Origin: Clostridiales bacterium
GTDB lineage: Bacteria > Bacillota > Clostridia > Christensenellales > DTU072
Assembly: GCA_012800525.1 (NCBI GenBank)
Contig: JAAZJD010000038.1
Span: forward strand, 1 to 64,000
Direction of reading: 5' to 3'
Length of the DNA: 64,000 nt
This document shows, one piece after another, positions 9,901 through 19,810 of the stretch; the stretch's first letter is position 1, and the number at the start of each line of letters is the position of its first letter. Both the position numbers and the translations under genes were made by a program. The notes under the pieces were generated by a model. That model did no database searches, had not been told where the DNA came from, and was given only the letters and a program-made list of their open reading frames with translations.

Positions 9901-12222
9901 ATCACTATAACCTAGTTTAAAAGTATACTTCGTTTGATTATGTCTTATGTTAATTAGCTCACCGAAATGCAAATTAATTTCTAAGCCATTATGAGTATTC
10001 CAATCATTATCTAAAATTTTGTATATCATATCATAATGAATTATTTTTTTAGCCCCAGCTGTTATAACCTCTCTTCCAACAGCCTTGTCAGTGGTTATAC
10101 CTGGAGAATTGTTGGCATTATTATATCTAACGAGAGTATATTGACTTGCCTGTTCTTCGTTCATCGAAAATCTTATTACAACCTCAGAATCTCTTTTAAA
10201 CGAAGCGGCATAGCCTGATTGGACACCACTTCCTGAAGTTGGCAACTGATCCTTTAAAATATCACCACTATATAGAGAGGGATTGTTTATATAAAAATAT
10301 CCAATACCAAAATTAGGATATTGACTAGCTTGATACATCTCATTTGCGACAAACATCGAAAGTTTTATCTGCTTAGCTTCTGCATCCACTCGAACAGCAT
10401 TACCTTGACTAAGCGAATAAACTTGTGGAGAAGAAACATTTCCTGCTCTATCAACAGTCATCAATACTAGTGTGTTTATCTCACCACCCACAAACTCCTT
10501 TTGCAGTTTATTTATGTCATCATCTTTGCTCTTAAGTGCCCCAAGCAAAGTAACTTGATATCCTAAATAATTTGGACTTGAAGAACCAAAATCAATAGCA
10601 TTGACGGAAATGCTTGAAATATTACTTGGCAATGCCACGGCATACAGTCTTTCTAGGCTGTCTAATTTTAATCCCTCTCCCCCTAAACCATAATCTTCAC
10701 TTAACAAAGCTTCTGGATTATAACTCGATGCCGTGAGATTAATTGGAACGCTATTGTTCTTTGTATACCAGCCTTTATTTTCAATTGTGATACCAAATTC
10801 GGATGAAGCATCTATTACAGGTTTGTTGGGATTAGAATTATCAATATTTAGTGACCACACAGTGTTTGATGAGTCACTAATGAAGGTTTCAAAATCAACT
10901 GTATTATTGTAATTAAAATATGAAATTTTGCCATCTTTTCTTGCCTGAAACAATCTAGGTATAATATGCAATTTATTTTGAACGGGAGCCTCATAAGAAG
11001 CACCTAAAATTCCAGCGCTGGCAACTTTAAATTTAATAATTCCATAAATTCCACTATCATCTACACCTATTGATTCCTGTATCAATGCTCCGTTTTGTTC
11101 ATTTGATAAATCTGCATGCTTGACAAAGCGACGCCAAAGAACATCGCTTGTAGTGTGTGGTGAATTAAAAATTTTGCTAAAAATCTTAAAATCATTATGA
11201 AAAGTATTTATTGGATATTTTGATGAACCTATGTCAATTCCATACTTAATCTCAATAAAATCGCCACTTTTGATGTAAACTTTATTCATCGGAATATTAT
11301 TAAATAAAGTTCCACCTACATTAACAACTCCGCTCATCATTGGCATAAGGCGTACTGTTTCTCTATTAACTCCAGTTATTTCTATTTGTGTATCATCAGA
11401 TATTGATAAATAATAATCTGAAGAAAAAGAGACTTCAACAGTAAGTTTTAATTGAGATACCTCCAATTTCATGTCCGCATTTTCTGTCTTGATTACCAGT
11501 ATTAAATGTGGCTTATCTTTAGGGGGAACTTCTGTAGGATTTTTCAATGAAAACATATCTTCAACAGAATAATTAACATCATTACGTAAACACACTCCTG
11601 AACTGTCTCCAAGACTCGCTACAAAATCATAAGTTCCGCCTAAATATATTTCCCTTGCATAATTTAAGTCATCTATTCCTTCTCTTGCTGAAATAAGCTC
11701 TATTTCATTTTCAATTGAATTTAATCCATCACCAAAGGAATCAGGAGAACCAAATTTATTGCTTGCATAAGCTACGTAAGCTCTATAATGATGCGTGTCT
11801 CCTGCCCCAAGATTTAATGCCTTAACTCTACCATTGAACTTAACCTCTGCTTTCATATATGGAGAACGCATAGCACTATATATTCCAGCATCACCATCTA
11901 TTGTAATGGGAATGCTAGCTATTATATATCCACCTTTAAACGTTATGTTATTTTGAGAAAAAGAATACTCGGTGCTATCATCGGCAATTAAAAAATCGAC
12001 ACCGTCTTTGTCAGTACCGCCAGTAGGATTTATTGCATTAGATAAATTGATTTCTGTGGCATATAATTCCTTGCGACCACCAATATTACTCGTATATGCC
12101 TCTGCACAATAACCTCTCACTTGAATAAAATTATTTGAAAGCGAAAAAATTCCTAGAACGAAGAAAATGAATAACAACACAATTATAGTAATGGTTTTAT
12201 GTTTGGTCGCCTGTTGTTGCAT
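967..12222 (-). CDS. Giant (3751 aa) cell-surface protein with many MBG-like repeats, a YDG-like domain, N-terminal signal/TM segment and C-terminal TM helix with basic cytoplasmic tail
   Basis: Uninterrupted 11.3 kb ORF; SD AAGGAG before ATG; repeated 'G-x-Y-x-V-x-V...NY-x-G' motifs; 'AYDKAYDGLSDIRISGELEGIEGNDEVKL' is YDG-like; C-terminus WVIVIAGAVLMLIVGIIAILIAYPLKKRKK. Confidence 0.92.
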   Translation of the reverse strand: MQQQATKHKTITIIVLLFIFFVLGIFSLSNNFIQVRGYCAEAYTSNIGGRKELYATEINLSNAINPTGGTDKDGVDFLIADDSTEYSFSQNNITFKGGYIIASIPITIDGDAGIYSAMRSPYMKAEVKFNGRVKALNLGAGDTHHYRAYVAYASNKFGSPDSFGDGLNSIENEIELISAREGIDDLNYAREIYLGGTYDFVASLGDSSGVCLRNDVNYSVEDMFSLKNPTEVPPKDKPHLILVIKTENADMKLEVSQLKLTVEVSFSSDYYLSISDDTQIEITGVNRETVRLMPMMSGVVNVGGTLFNNIPMNKVYIKSGDFIEIKYGIDIGSSKYPINTFHNDFKIFSKIFNSPHTTSDVLWRRFVKHADLSNEQNGALIQESIGVDDSGIYGIIKFKVASAGILGASYEAPVQNKLHIIPRLFQARKDGKISYFNYNNTVDFETFISDSSNTVWSLNIDNSNPNKPVIDASSEFGITIENKGWYTKNNSVPINLTASSYNPEALLSEDYGLGGEGLKLDSLERLYAVALPSNISSISVNAIDFGSSSPNYLGYQVTLLGALKSKDDDINKLQKEFVGGEINTLVLMTVDRAGNVSSPQVYSLSQGNAVRVDAEAKQIKLSMFVANEMYQASQYPNFGIGYFYINNPSLYSGDILKDQLPTSGSGVQSGYAASFKRDSEVVIRFSMNEEQASQYTLVRYNNANNSPGITTDKAVGREVITAGAKKIIHYDMIYKILDNDWNTHNGLEINLHFGELINIRHNQTKYTFKLGYSDVGIAQDINNDFDAFSKINGLQISPKPEMETEYFDTIKYNIKVYKEGASGIPEEFQGLPGRYAVVTLDTDVSHPIEIMTTSLIPMSKKGYTLMLPYDGDTLKLTTLENATKSPDSTVQFDLYNITSVDIDKPKVEPFIDAGQYGYRVSVKVGENSRYYGSNIGSYKIEKAFAQLSQLQQMGVLYFGDSVGVFGDMFKYPLEDDPNNEIDGKLKLQSKNSSGQFISHDDAININGTFYHASYIRGLYGIYTVLSPNYTGEYGDDFSLPSSSENYQIRIEYQPIDLSSLDKETIQNNFSFFQYYYDEVEEEGQIEYVIRPGTLHSGNYNKIEVSISVRVLPKQATVFVAGGAQSDIIERTYNGESQEIFFAAEDDNGPLIILNDDITNPVERKKGVVFKVLYRAIGGAWSNTVPVNAGTYEVEVSIDSTKCNYTSSPLSVIMNINKKQLNVEVDEEATENDYTNVTKKDEIFEFDSLIGITGIYEIDYMYMYLNRPLLNSIHPDIEVVEGSDDHIEYIENYLFSIYSEKESEWIYVDFVNSIYNFLDVGEYVFKVSIDSLNYIGTEHIKVRVTPPVGAVITEPSISLLENYETYALDGYHLGKTGHLEYGQILNESLHILDITSARPLIFRPAVGADILVDGRFYFETEEEYYDRQVIEEREYSPVNQGKLILPVIYEGDNPRSHKVRLIWEAGVYENDIFVKNNNYEIYHQEIDINVVRALLSFENVNLTSFEYGNEFNSSSIEGQIQSNGFSLTPSMYSLSLVNNTLEGSILNGGNHSIAYNFKFNKDHADYDKLKKCYYFYGEANIPLTVTPKEVTFNFNYKEGEEYKTLLFNLKEGDLSDGSPANSGEDTKGLIYYYSHENNESDKLTVNVGGDPIPNIRLNYMYFRARGENEEPNTELGEFIDQNYPDFIRIPKIGRNTKPGIYIVIISVSNLESNYVGSIQKPCYVIRPELHLNQSLPDLEFGYMLADLNHLLENITLNNGNQSNMLYFSGNLNFVENSQVGIIIEEGVEQIRIGEREYLVNFTPIGDNGIYQYFKPFEKSLIFNVTKRNVAFEYDTDSFTYTYNGEEQKPIINIKHPISNEYIPQERLNVILNIQYLSANGPVLSIIESGNYILKVKIREDISDEYTTVLQGQDTKNIVVNKAKINFSNSDIEQTYTGMPQSPIPVYNSDFTNIESVANEFRYNKTFVNYAGNVVEPTRVGKYSMSISVVHRNFEGSQNLTFYIVPSIVGFSDLTQVYANPNSSDTLVDVGVIFERVIIDGIDSPHQSVAYSVEYKYQAETVWTALKPNGDAGIYKVRVNFNQDGYIRAITTDLMGEELELIVEAQEIDFSNYNIETQLRTFYYNGGAISARFLLGEFSSVASYEYKKIDESTVYYIDGVPYDESDRSYKELQGYESSAINAGIYYTRISVAGSGNYTGTYYTFITIQKANLTVTVAPTLNIGVSSIAYGSEMSYVNSSINQNSAEIKWQKHGSSAPAELMQHGIGEWKVYQNISNYGVGDYRLDVTYELNADFSANFNNPLSKLNLKITKRDISQSLYFIEESLTQSYQAKELRVQAQVNRTLEEISGASPANISGDYPEIKLTIFYKKLGGEFSQAFPKDVGKYDVKVRIDDFNYAGEKISATQFTISKALPKIVVIPNLQDKNLGDVLSESDNSIISGGKAIIEGTQTQISGTFSIHENEYGRQFTAANKNFIVLRFVPSETQYYFDTTVQASIWIVGNTITSVDITVAHINGENAIYGESLNCFEITGTAQGGGIDKSGTFSWVNSNIVPNVGEEVDFQFIPTDTTFNIYYGKVTVPLNLGTMIYDANKSYLRVHKNQTILEAINNKQYHIQLADSKNYSIITQYDVTYIVNSASEEDLARVVSTSDIALPFVTCGLKIENTNYELMNITITSWAMVKIAANNITLSQSSKSYDGLPINIKQHLNINNTSYQISSEHIIISKILNSSNQEVEASATIAPDRYRFYISVDERNYANDGQLLGQGKYYGEAVVEFIINKRDITDDIVIVNNQISFIDTHLHVKFMVDDAIIPNEVLDVKYYRLNNDVLLGGSQPRALGTYYVKIKVLQTHPFYYSIDRRFDYIVEKANLNITFDKPEYQITFGQHYSILPSFYYMRGNIQVPVSLIENQGYVLSYNDKDNANQSVDRPQNAGNYRVTVTVVGIEGYKGSANVDLKINKAKTHIETTPFSPQKTIKYGDSLLHDVILEGGRAVETIGQTLIEGVFFLSDPIVGERPNAGEYNEVRVVFQPISPNFDISYSYMSIKVEQREIDFKFSNLSVFYTAEAMWPSFSTVLNEQIETIITAETLGGVAVEYPRNVGVYKITVRSNHRNYIGETSTQFTINAGKIYCAENPQTTNISYGDKLQASSISGGVFKNENNIMLGAILGTIQYKYPNIPMILGVGLYESEYIFIPNDANYEQYEGKTNVRVVKKLLSFVVENTTFIYGDLITAPTFSFFEGEDALVSNVAFEEELNTGIIRNVGTYGSYVATIEDDNYCGEVEYYINILKRTVSLDYYIVDNLDSKLVNEYQTQYGQTLNKLIKVNQSSLALFDMDKVDLISEGIEVEYGKPNSSSRFINAPTNVGEYLIYPKMDNLSNYTLKAMESIRFNIVKATVNISFENSSLTNNVYGSTILPPNIITSPVSANVKVKITFPGSGQAMPQSAGTHAVKAEIIDENYHPIQINSLFVIKRKALAITNIIAYDKAYDGLSDIRISGELEGIEGNDEVKLSMQAMTVDGRFNVGVHKIAVRKMSISGLAASNYYVNMPSVDNLEVKIKKEIIHDYNSESYARNLEGFDPNVSVEFLDIEDTANKTSALTKLIGQTAVVKRIVVMKNGIETTVDAPVKFYIKLPKEMLASKNLKVEFKGNLAGQSIQAEREDDYLTFHANSSGEILIYSNEFPYWVIVIAGAVLMLIVGIIAILIAYPLKKRKKVSSEVQRAYGFGVDEEEAQIRAEKRVERAEINKKRNWRK

Positions 12223-12245
12223 TTAAAAATCTCCTTTACTTATAT

Positions 12246-12275
12246 AACATACTATATTGTTAAATTGCATGTCAA
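12246..12275 (-). promoter_or_regulatory. Putative sigma-A promoter for the giant surface protein gene (TTGACA-N18-TATGTT)
   Basis: Minus strand reads TTGACATGCAATTTAACAATATAGTATGTT about 25 nt upstream of the start codon. Confidence 0.5.
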
Positions 12276-12555
12276 CAAAGCTTTAATATATTATATATGT
12301 AAATTACTCAAACAAATAGCTTAAACTAGCATTTTCACAAAAAATTAACAATAGCTATTCCATTTTTTCATAAATTTTGCTAAAACACCGTGCTGTACTA
12401 TATTATGCGGTTGAAAACATACTCTAAAACGTGAAAACAAATCACTGCTTCCAAAAATAGGAACACAAATTATTAAGTTTTATTGTACACTAATGCAATA
12501 CAAATTAAAAATGCATGACATAGAATATATTACAAAAGGAAAAACTAAAATATTC

Positions 12556-12573
12556 TGTATCTATAGCTACATA
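12556..12573. repeat. Intergenic 18-nt repeat copy 1, TGTATCTATAGCTACATA (imperfect palindrome)
   Basis: Exact match to 32241-32258; core TGTAkCTATAGmTACA is symmetric apart from one position pair. Confidence 0.6.
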
Positions 12574-12771
12574 TTTTGAAACTGCCAATTTAGACATCAA
12601 AATAGAATCAATTTTGCAATCTACCACATATTAGACCATATAAACTAAAACAATTCTTTGATTAGCTATAAACTCAAAAATATCAACCAAACTTGCTTAT
12701 CTCAATCTTCAAGATGATTGAATTTTTGCTCTACAAGCAAAAATATGTATCTGAAGATACGTATTATTTTT

Positions 12772-13227
12772 CTACTTTAAAGTATCAAATTTAACTATCT
12801 CAAGCCCAGCTTCTGCAAACATTTGCATACTAAAATCATCTGGATAACCTTGATCAAAAACAACTCTTTTAATTCCACTATTTATTATCATTTTTGCACA
12901 TATACTACATGGCTGATGTGTACAATACAAAGTTGCACCTTCAACACTAGTTCCCATTTTTGCCGCTTGGATAATCGCATTTTGTTCAGCATGTATTGCA
13001 TAACAAGTTTCATGACAAGTGCCCGAAGGGATGCCTAATTTGGTTCTAAGACAATATCCCTTTTCTTTGCAACTTTCTATACCACTTCCTGCACCATTAT
13101 ACCCAGTAGTTAAAATTCTTTTGTCTCTAGTTATTATTGCGCCAACTTGTCTATCCTTTTTATAACAAGAGGACCAAGTGCTAACAAAATAAGCCATCTT
13201 CATAAATCTATCATCCCATTTATCCAT
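12772..13227 (-). CDS. dCMP deaminase / ComEB-like deoxycytidylate deaminase
   Basis: Zinc-binding deaminase motifs HAEQNAI and PCSICAKMI; the likely start is the internal MDKWDDRFM preceded by AAGGTGAAT, not the ORF-track start at 13287. Confidence 0.88.
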   Translation of the reverse strand: MDKWDDRFMKMAYFVSTWSSCYKKDRQVGAIITRDKRILTTGYNGAGSGIESCKEKGYCLRTKLGIPSGTCHETCYAIHAEQNAIIQAAKMGTSVEGATLYCTHQPCSICAKMIINSGIKRVVFDQGYPDDFSMQMFAEAGLEIVKFDTLK

Positions 13228-13395
13228 ATATTCACCTTGTTTAGTTGTAAAAATTAATTTGCTTGTATTATCATAATAATGATACAAAAATATTTTGTTG
13301 TATTCAAGCCTTAAATCATCAACAGCACCATTAAATTCGCATGTATTAATTATATTTGATGGTTTTATGCACTAGATTCAAGAGTGTAAATTATG

Positions 13396-13424
13396 TTGCA
13401 ACAGAAAATTGATTGTGTTATAAT
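13396..13424 (+). promoter_or_regulatory. Sigma-A-type promoter for groESL (TTGCAA-N17-TATAAT)
   Basis: TTGCAA at 13396-13401, consensus TATAAT at 13419-13424, 17 nt spacer, just upstream of CIRCE. Confidence 0.75.
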
Positions 13425-13428
13425 GCTT

Positions 13429-13455
13429 TTAGCACTCTAGCACCTAGACTGCTAA
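13429..13455 (+). promoter_or_regulatory. CIRCE operator (HrcA binding site)
   Basis: TTAGCACTC-N9-GACTGCTAA; consensus TTAGCACTC-N9-GAGTGCTAA with one mismatch, directly upstream of groES. Confidence 0.92.
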
Positions 13456-13482
13456 ACTAAATTTTAGGAGGAAGTTAATGCA

Positions 13483-13770
13483 ATGAAAATTAGACCTTTA
13501 TTTGATAGAATTGTAGTTCAACATATTGAAAGTAGTGAAACAACACCATTTGGACTAATTTTACCAAGTGCAAATCAAGAAAAATCCCAAATTGCCCAAA
13601 TTATTGCAATTGGAGATGGTGGTTTAGTTGATGGTAAAGAAATTAAAATGGTGGTAAAGCCAGGGAACAAAATTTTATATAGTAAATATGCAGGATCTGA
13701 TTTTAAATTAGATGGAAAAGATTATGTGATAATCAAACAATCAGATATTCTTGCAATAATAGAAGACTAA
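13483..13770 (+). CDS. groES: Co-chaperonin GroES
   Basis: MKIRPLFDRIVVQHIE...GNKILYSKYAGSDFKLDGKDYVIIKQSDILAIIED; adjacent groEL; CIRCE upstream. Confidence 0.97.
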   Translation: MKIRPLFDRIVVQHIESSETTPFGLILPSANQEKSQIAQIIAIGDGGLVDGKEIKMVVKPGNKILYSKYAGSDFKLDGKDYVIIKQSDILAIIED

Positions 13771-13775
13771 CTTAA

Positions 13776-15416
<1,641 letters not shown>

Positions 15417-15420
15417 AAGC

Positions 15421-15450
15421 AAAACCCCTTGCAAATCACAAGGGGTTTTT
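15421..15450. terminator. Bidirectional intrinsic terminator between groEL and the convergent LRR gene
   Basis: AAAACCCCTTgcaaatcacAAGGGGTTTTT. Confidence 0.9.
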
Positions 15451-15478
15451 ACATTACTTTAAACATTATCTTTCACTT

Positions 15479-18421
15479 TTAACCTAGCGGATAAACTAAT
15501 ATCTTATTTTCCTCATCCGGCATTCCATTTTCTTTCCAATTTGTATAATATATTTTATTTTCTTCAAAATAGTCATATCCCGCTAACATATTACTTGCTA
15601 TGGCTTGTGAAAAAAAGCAAACTTCAAGATCTTGATGAGCTGATTTAAATACATACACTGCAAGAGGAAGACCAAACAACTCTTTCGAAATTTTATTTAC
15701 ATCTGAAAATTCAATATAAGCATATTTTAAATTTTTGCAATTAGAAAAAGCACTAGCTCCTAAAGTTTTTATGACATCGTTGTTACCTATATAAACTTTT
15801 TCAACTCCACATGAATTAAAAGCTGCAACTCTTATATCTATACTTGTGCCTTTAATTAACTTTACCGTTTTTAAATCATTGCACCTAACGAAACAATTTG
15901 CACCAATAAATTTCAAATTAGAATTGCTTGCAAAATTTGTAATTGCGGTTCCTGTAAAAGCATATTGCCCTATCGTTTCTAAATTAGTACCACTATTTTC
16001 ATTTAAAATATTGACCCAATATAAGCTACTATTATCGTGAAATGCAAAATCTCCAATTTTTGTAACAGCTTCAGGAAGGGTTACTTTACTTACTGGCTTT
16101 AAGAAGCAATATGGACCCAATTCCTTTACAATTTTATGCACTGTAATGCCATCATCATTATAGTATATTATTTCAGGAATAGTAGTTTCGTATGGAATGT
16201 TACCCCAAATATTAGTTATTCTAATATCATCATTTACTCCTGGGTTTATATCTTCATATGCAATTTTATATCTATAAAGAACATCCTTATACGTTTCATT
16301 CCTTTCATGAACATATTTACTAGAAAGAATTCTTTTTTGAACATCAGGGGCTTCTGCATTAATATCTTTAAAATTCTGAAACTTGTCATCGGGAACAAAA
16401 AATTTAAAATATGCATTCATAAATCCTAAATCTCTTAAACTAGATTTTTGAGGACCAAACTCAAATGGCATATCTGTACTATCAATAAATATCGCTTCTA
16501 GCTTAGGGTTGTTTATAAAAACATTTTTTCCAAAATAATTAAGTTTGGGGAAAACGACTTCTTCCACTATCGAGTTATTAAAAACATTGTCTTCCACTCT
16601 TATCAAATTGCTATTGGAGGGAAAAGCTATATTTGATAACTTAACATTACTAAAAGCACTGGAGCGTAAATACTTTAAAGAACTAGGGAAAGCTAAATAT
16701 TTAAAATTGTTTTCTGAGGCAGAAAGATTAGAAATAGCAAAAGCCTCTTTTTCTATATCTTCAATTCCTTCTGCTAAATAGACATAACCATTAACACCAT
16801 TATTTACAAAGGTCGAACCTATATCACATTTCATTGATACACTATTGTAAAAGGTCTTTTCAGGAATTATTGTAATCGTTGTAGGCTCAATTTCATTAAT
16901 TTTTAAAAGCGGTGAGGGATCCACAGGTCTTAAAACATTCATTGCGAATGTTTTTAACTCTCGGCAGTTCGCAAAAGAACTTTTTCCAAAATTAGCTCTA
17001 TCTAGGCTAAGACCATGTTCAAAATACAAACTGACAATTTCACTTGTCTCAAATGCGCTATCCCCTATATATGTTACTGTATTAGGTATAAATACGCCCT
17101 TAAGTAGGCGTGCAGTCGTCGAGCTTAACTCATCAATATTTTTTACAACATACTCCACTGGAGTTGTCCCATAAAATGCTTCCTTGCCTATTTTCCATAA
17201 TGTTTTTGGAAATTCTTTATTAATTAAGGTAATTTCTCCACAATTTTTAAATGCCGCATCCTTTATTTCCTCAACAGCATTTAAATCTATTTTTAATTTC
17301 TTTACACCTTCAAATGCATTTTCTCCAATATATCTAATATTATTTCCAAGATGTATTTCAAAATCACCAGCTTTATATGATGAAAAAGCTCTAGGCGAAA
17401 TTCCTAAAATTGGTTTATTTTGATATTCATCGGGTATATACTCATTTTTTAGTTCATTTTTTAATATTGGATTATTTTTGTACATAACCGGCTCTATATT
17501 TACCCCTTTAATTGCTACCCCTTGTTCTCCCTCATATTCACAGTCTTCATACAAATATCTATCGATAAATTTAGGTTTAATTTCAATATTTTTGACATAT
17601 GAATAAAAAATTGTATCATTTGGATTGACAAGTTTTGGCTCTTCTTCTACTGTGTACCAACCAACAAAACCTTTACCTAATGGACACCTTCCGCCATGAT
17701 ATCTTTCTGACAAAATGAGTTCTAAATTGTTATACGGAAGTATAAAACGCCCTAAATACCTTACACTCAGTTCTTTTGTTTTTTTCACAACATTGCCATC
17801 ACCATCATATATTATATTTACCCCAGCAGTGTGTTCTTCAGAGTTTGAAATTTCAGTTAAATCACAAGTTACTACAAATTCAGGATTGTATGTGACATTC
17901 ATATTTAATTGAGTTTTATAATCTACTCTCTCATTAGGCAAACGATAGCCAATTCCATTTAATGTTATTTGTTTTACATTACTGGTTAACGCTGATAGTT
18001 TTACAATTATTTGGCTGTAATATGAGTTTACTGAAAATGTATTCGTTTTATCTATCGATTCATCTTGGTTAATATATTTTGTATTATTCACTGTTACATA
18101 ATCAATAGGAGCAGCTTTAGGATTATCCAAATTTATATGCATATAAAGTATCTCTGGTTTTTGTGTTTCACTATGCTCAGCTAGATATAACGTCTCTCCA
18201 TTAATGCCTTTTTGCACCATATCCTCATCTATGCTACTTACAAAATTAACATCCAAAATTTTAAACAAAGGTTTATCTACTTTTTTATTACAAGAAACAA
18301 GAAGAATAGTAAATAAAATTAATAGAGAAACAACAAATGACAAATAAATCCATTTGCTAAAAATAACTGTATTGTTACCCCTTTTATCATTTTTAATAAT
18401 CATAAAAATGCTACCCTGCAT
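15479..18421 (-). CDS. BspA-like leucine-rich-repeat (LRR_5) lipoprotein, 980 aa
   Basis: Lipobox LLVSCNKK; repeated 'AFxxC..L..I.L...V..IG..AF' motifs (e.g. IGDSAFETSEIVSLYF, LGASAFSNCKNLKYAYI). Confidence 0.88.
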   Translation of the reverse strand: MQGSIFMIIKNDKRGNNTVIFSKWIYLSFVVSLLILFTILLVSCNKKVDKPLFKILDVNFVSSIDEDMVQKGINGETLYLAEHSETQKPEILYMHINLDNPKAAPIDYVTVNNTKYINQDESIDKTNTFSVNSYYSQIIVKLSALTSNVKQITLNGIGYRLPNERVDYKTQLNMNVTYNPEFVVTCDLTEISNSEEHTAGVNIIYDGDGNVVKKTKELSVRYLGRFILPYNNLELILSERYHGGRCPLGKGFVGWYTVEEEPKLVNPNDTIFYSYVKNIEIKPKFIDRYLYEDCEYEGEQGVAIKGVNIEPVMYKNNPILKNELKNEYIPDEYQNKPILGISPRAFSSYKAGDFEIHLGNNIRYIGENAFEGVKKLKIDLNAVEEIKDAAFKNCGEITLINKEFPKTLWKIGKEAFYGTTPVEYVVKNIDELSSTTARLLKGVFIPNTVTYIGDSAFETSEIVSLYFEHGLSLDRANFGKSSFANCRELKTFAMNVLRPVDPSPLLKINEIEPTTITIIPEKTFYNSVSMKCDIGSTFVNNGVNGYVYLAEGIEDIEKEAFAISNLSASENNFKYLAFPSSLKYLRSSAFSNVKLSNIAFPSNSNLIRVEDNVFNNSIVEEVVFPKLNYFGKNVFINNPKLEAIFIDSTDMPFEFGPQKSSLRDLGFMNAYFKFFVPDDKFQNFKDINAEAPDVQKRILSSKYVHERNETYKDVLYRYKIAYEDINPGVNDDIRITNIWGNIPYETTIPEIIYYNDDGITVHKIVKELGPYCFLKPVSKVTLPEAVTKIGDFAFHDNSSLYWVNILNENSGTNLETIGQYAFTGTAITNFASNSNLKFIGANCFVRCNDLKTVKLIKGTSIDIRVAAFNSCGVEKVYIGNNDVIKTLGASAFSNCKNLKYAYIEFSDVNKISKELFGLPLAVYVFKSAHQDLEVCFFSQAIASNMLAGYDYFEENKIYYTNWKENGMPDEENKILVYPLG

Positions 18422-18506
18422 ATCTAGAGATATTTAAATTATATAACATTTTATTTGCAAACATTCAAGTTGCTTTAATTTTTTACACAAAATTTTATCT
18501 ACAATC

Positions 18507-18536
18507 AAAAACCTCTGCATTTTTGCAGAGGTTTTT
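18507..18536 (-). terminator. Intrinsic terminator downstream of the DAP decarboxylase-like gene
   Basis: AAAACCTCTGCatttttGCAGAGGTTTTT hairpin flanked by A/T tracts. Confidence 0.88.
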
Positions 18537-18553
18537 GGTTAACTTTAGTATTA

Positions 18554-19810
18554 TTAATCTTGAAACTCGGGAAGAATATCTAGTGTTGCAAAATAATCTT
18601 TTGGTATTTCTGCTCTTCGTATCAACCTATATGAACCATCTTCATTTAGTAGTATTTCAGCACTTCTTAGTTTTCCGTTATAGTTGTACCCCATTGCATG
18701 TCCATGTGCACCAGCATCATGAATGAACAAATAATCACCTCTATCTACTTTAGGAATAACTCTATCTATTGCAAACTTATCACTGTTTTCACAAAGAGAG
18801 CCAACTACATCACATTTATAATTAGGCTCCATGTCTTCTTTTCCTAAAACCGAAATATGATGATATGCTCCATAAATTGCAGGACGCATCAAATGTGCTG
18901 CACATGCATCAACTCCAACATACTCTTTGTGGGTATGTTTAAAATGAATAACTTGTGTAACAAGTCCACCATAGGGAGCTAACATATACCTCCCCAGTTC
19001 AGTGAATATTTTTATATTCTCCATACCTGCTGGAATTAAAATTTCATCATATGCCTTTTTTACTCCATTAGAAATTTTATATATGTCTGCTTTTGGATCT
19101 TCAGGTCTATATGGCACACCAATGCCTCCACTTAAATTTACAAATACAAAATTTGCTCCAGTTTGTTTTTTGATATCTACAATTCTATTAAAAAGCACTT
19201 TTGATAAAGCTGGATAGTATTCATTTCCGATAGTGTTACTTGCTAAAAATGCATGTACACCGAACTCTTTTACACCTTTTTTCATCAAAATCTTTACTGC
19301 CTCATACATTTGTTCAGTTGTAAGTCCATATTTTGCTTCAGCGGGATTGCCCATTATGGATGTGCCTATTTTAAATTCCCCACCCGGATTATATCTAAGG
19401 CTAATTTTTTTTGGAATGCCAGCATGCTCTTCTAAATATTCTATGTGAGTAATATCATCCAAGTTTATTATTACATTTAGTTTTCTTGCCAAAATATATT
19501 CTTTAGCTTCAGTTTCGTTGGATGAAAACATTATTTCATCTCCTGAAAAACCAAGTTTTTCAGCCATTAGCAATTCAGTATATGAAGAACAATCTACTCC
19601 ACACCCTCCCTTTTTTAATAATTTAATAATTTCTGGACTAGGTGTTGCTTTTACGGCAAAATATTCTTTAAAGCCCTTATTCCAACTAAATGCATCTAAC
19701 AACTCGTTCATATTATTGACTATTCCTTTTTGGTCGTATATGTGAAATGGAGTTGGATATGTTTTTGCTATTTCTTTTATTTTTTCTAGTGATACAAATG
19801 GTTTTTTCAT
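18554..19810 (-). CDS. lysA: Diaminopimelate decarboxylase-like PLP enzyme (fold type III)
   Basis: YFAVKATPSPEIIKLLKKGGCGVDCSSYTEL (PLP-lysine motif), NLSGGIGVPYRP, ELGRYMLAPYG, CDVVGSLCENSDKFA. Confidence 0.88.
   Translation of the reverse strand: MKKPFVSLEKIKEIAKTYPTPFHIYDQKGIVNNMNELLDAFSWNKGFKEYFAVKATPSPEIIKLLKKGGCGVDCSSYTELLMAEKLGFSGDEIMFSSNETEAKEYILARKLNVIINLDDITHIEYLEEHAGIPKKISLRYNPGGEFKIGTSIMGNPAEAKYGLTTEQMYEAVKILMKKGVKEFGVHAFLASNTIGNEYYPALSKVLFNRIVDIKKQTGANFVFVNLSGGIGVPYRPEDPKADIYKISNGVKKAYDEILIPAGMENIKIFTELGRYMLAPYGGLVTQVIHFKHTHKEYVGVDACAAHLMRPAIYGAYHHISVLGKEDMEPNYKCDVVGSLCENSDKFAIDRVIPKVDRGDYLFIHDAGAHGHAMGYNYNGKLRSAEILLNEDGSYRLIRRAEIPKDYFATLDILPEFQD

Noticed and set aside
12700-12770. 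Hairpins GTATCTTCAGATAC and TTTTTGCT/AGCAAAAA downstream of the dCMP deaminase gene
   Set aside because: Probably ordinary AT-rich terminator structure; too weak to report as a separate regulatory element.
12241-12770. 530-bp intergenic region considered as a possible structured ncRNA
   Set aside because: Very AT-rich, no recognisable conserved RNA motif or extended stem apart from the short repeat and terminal hairpins.
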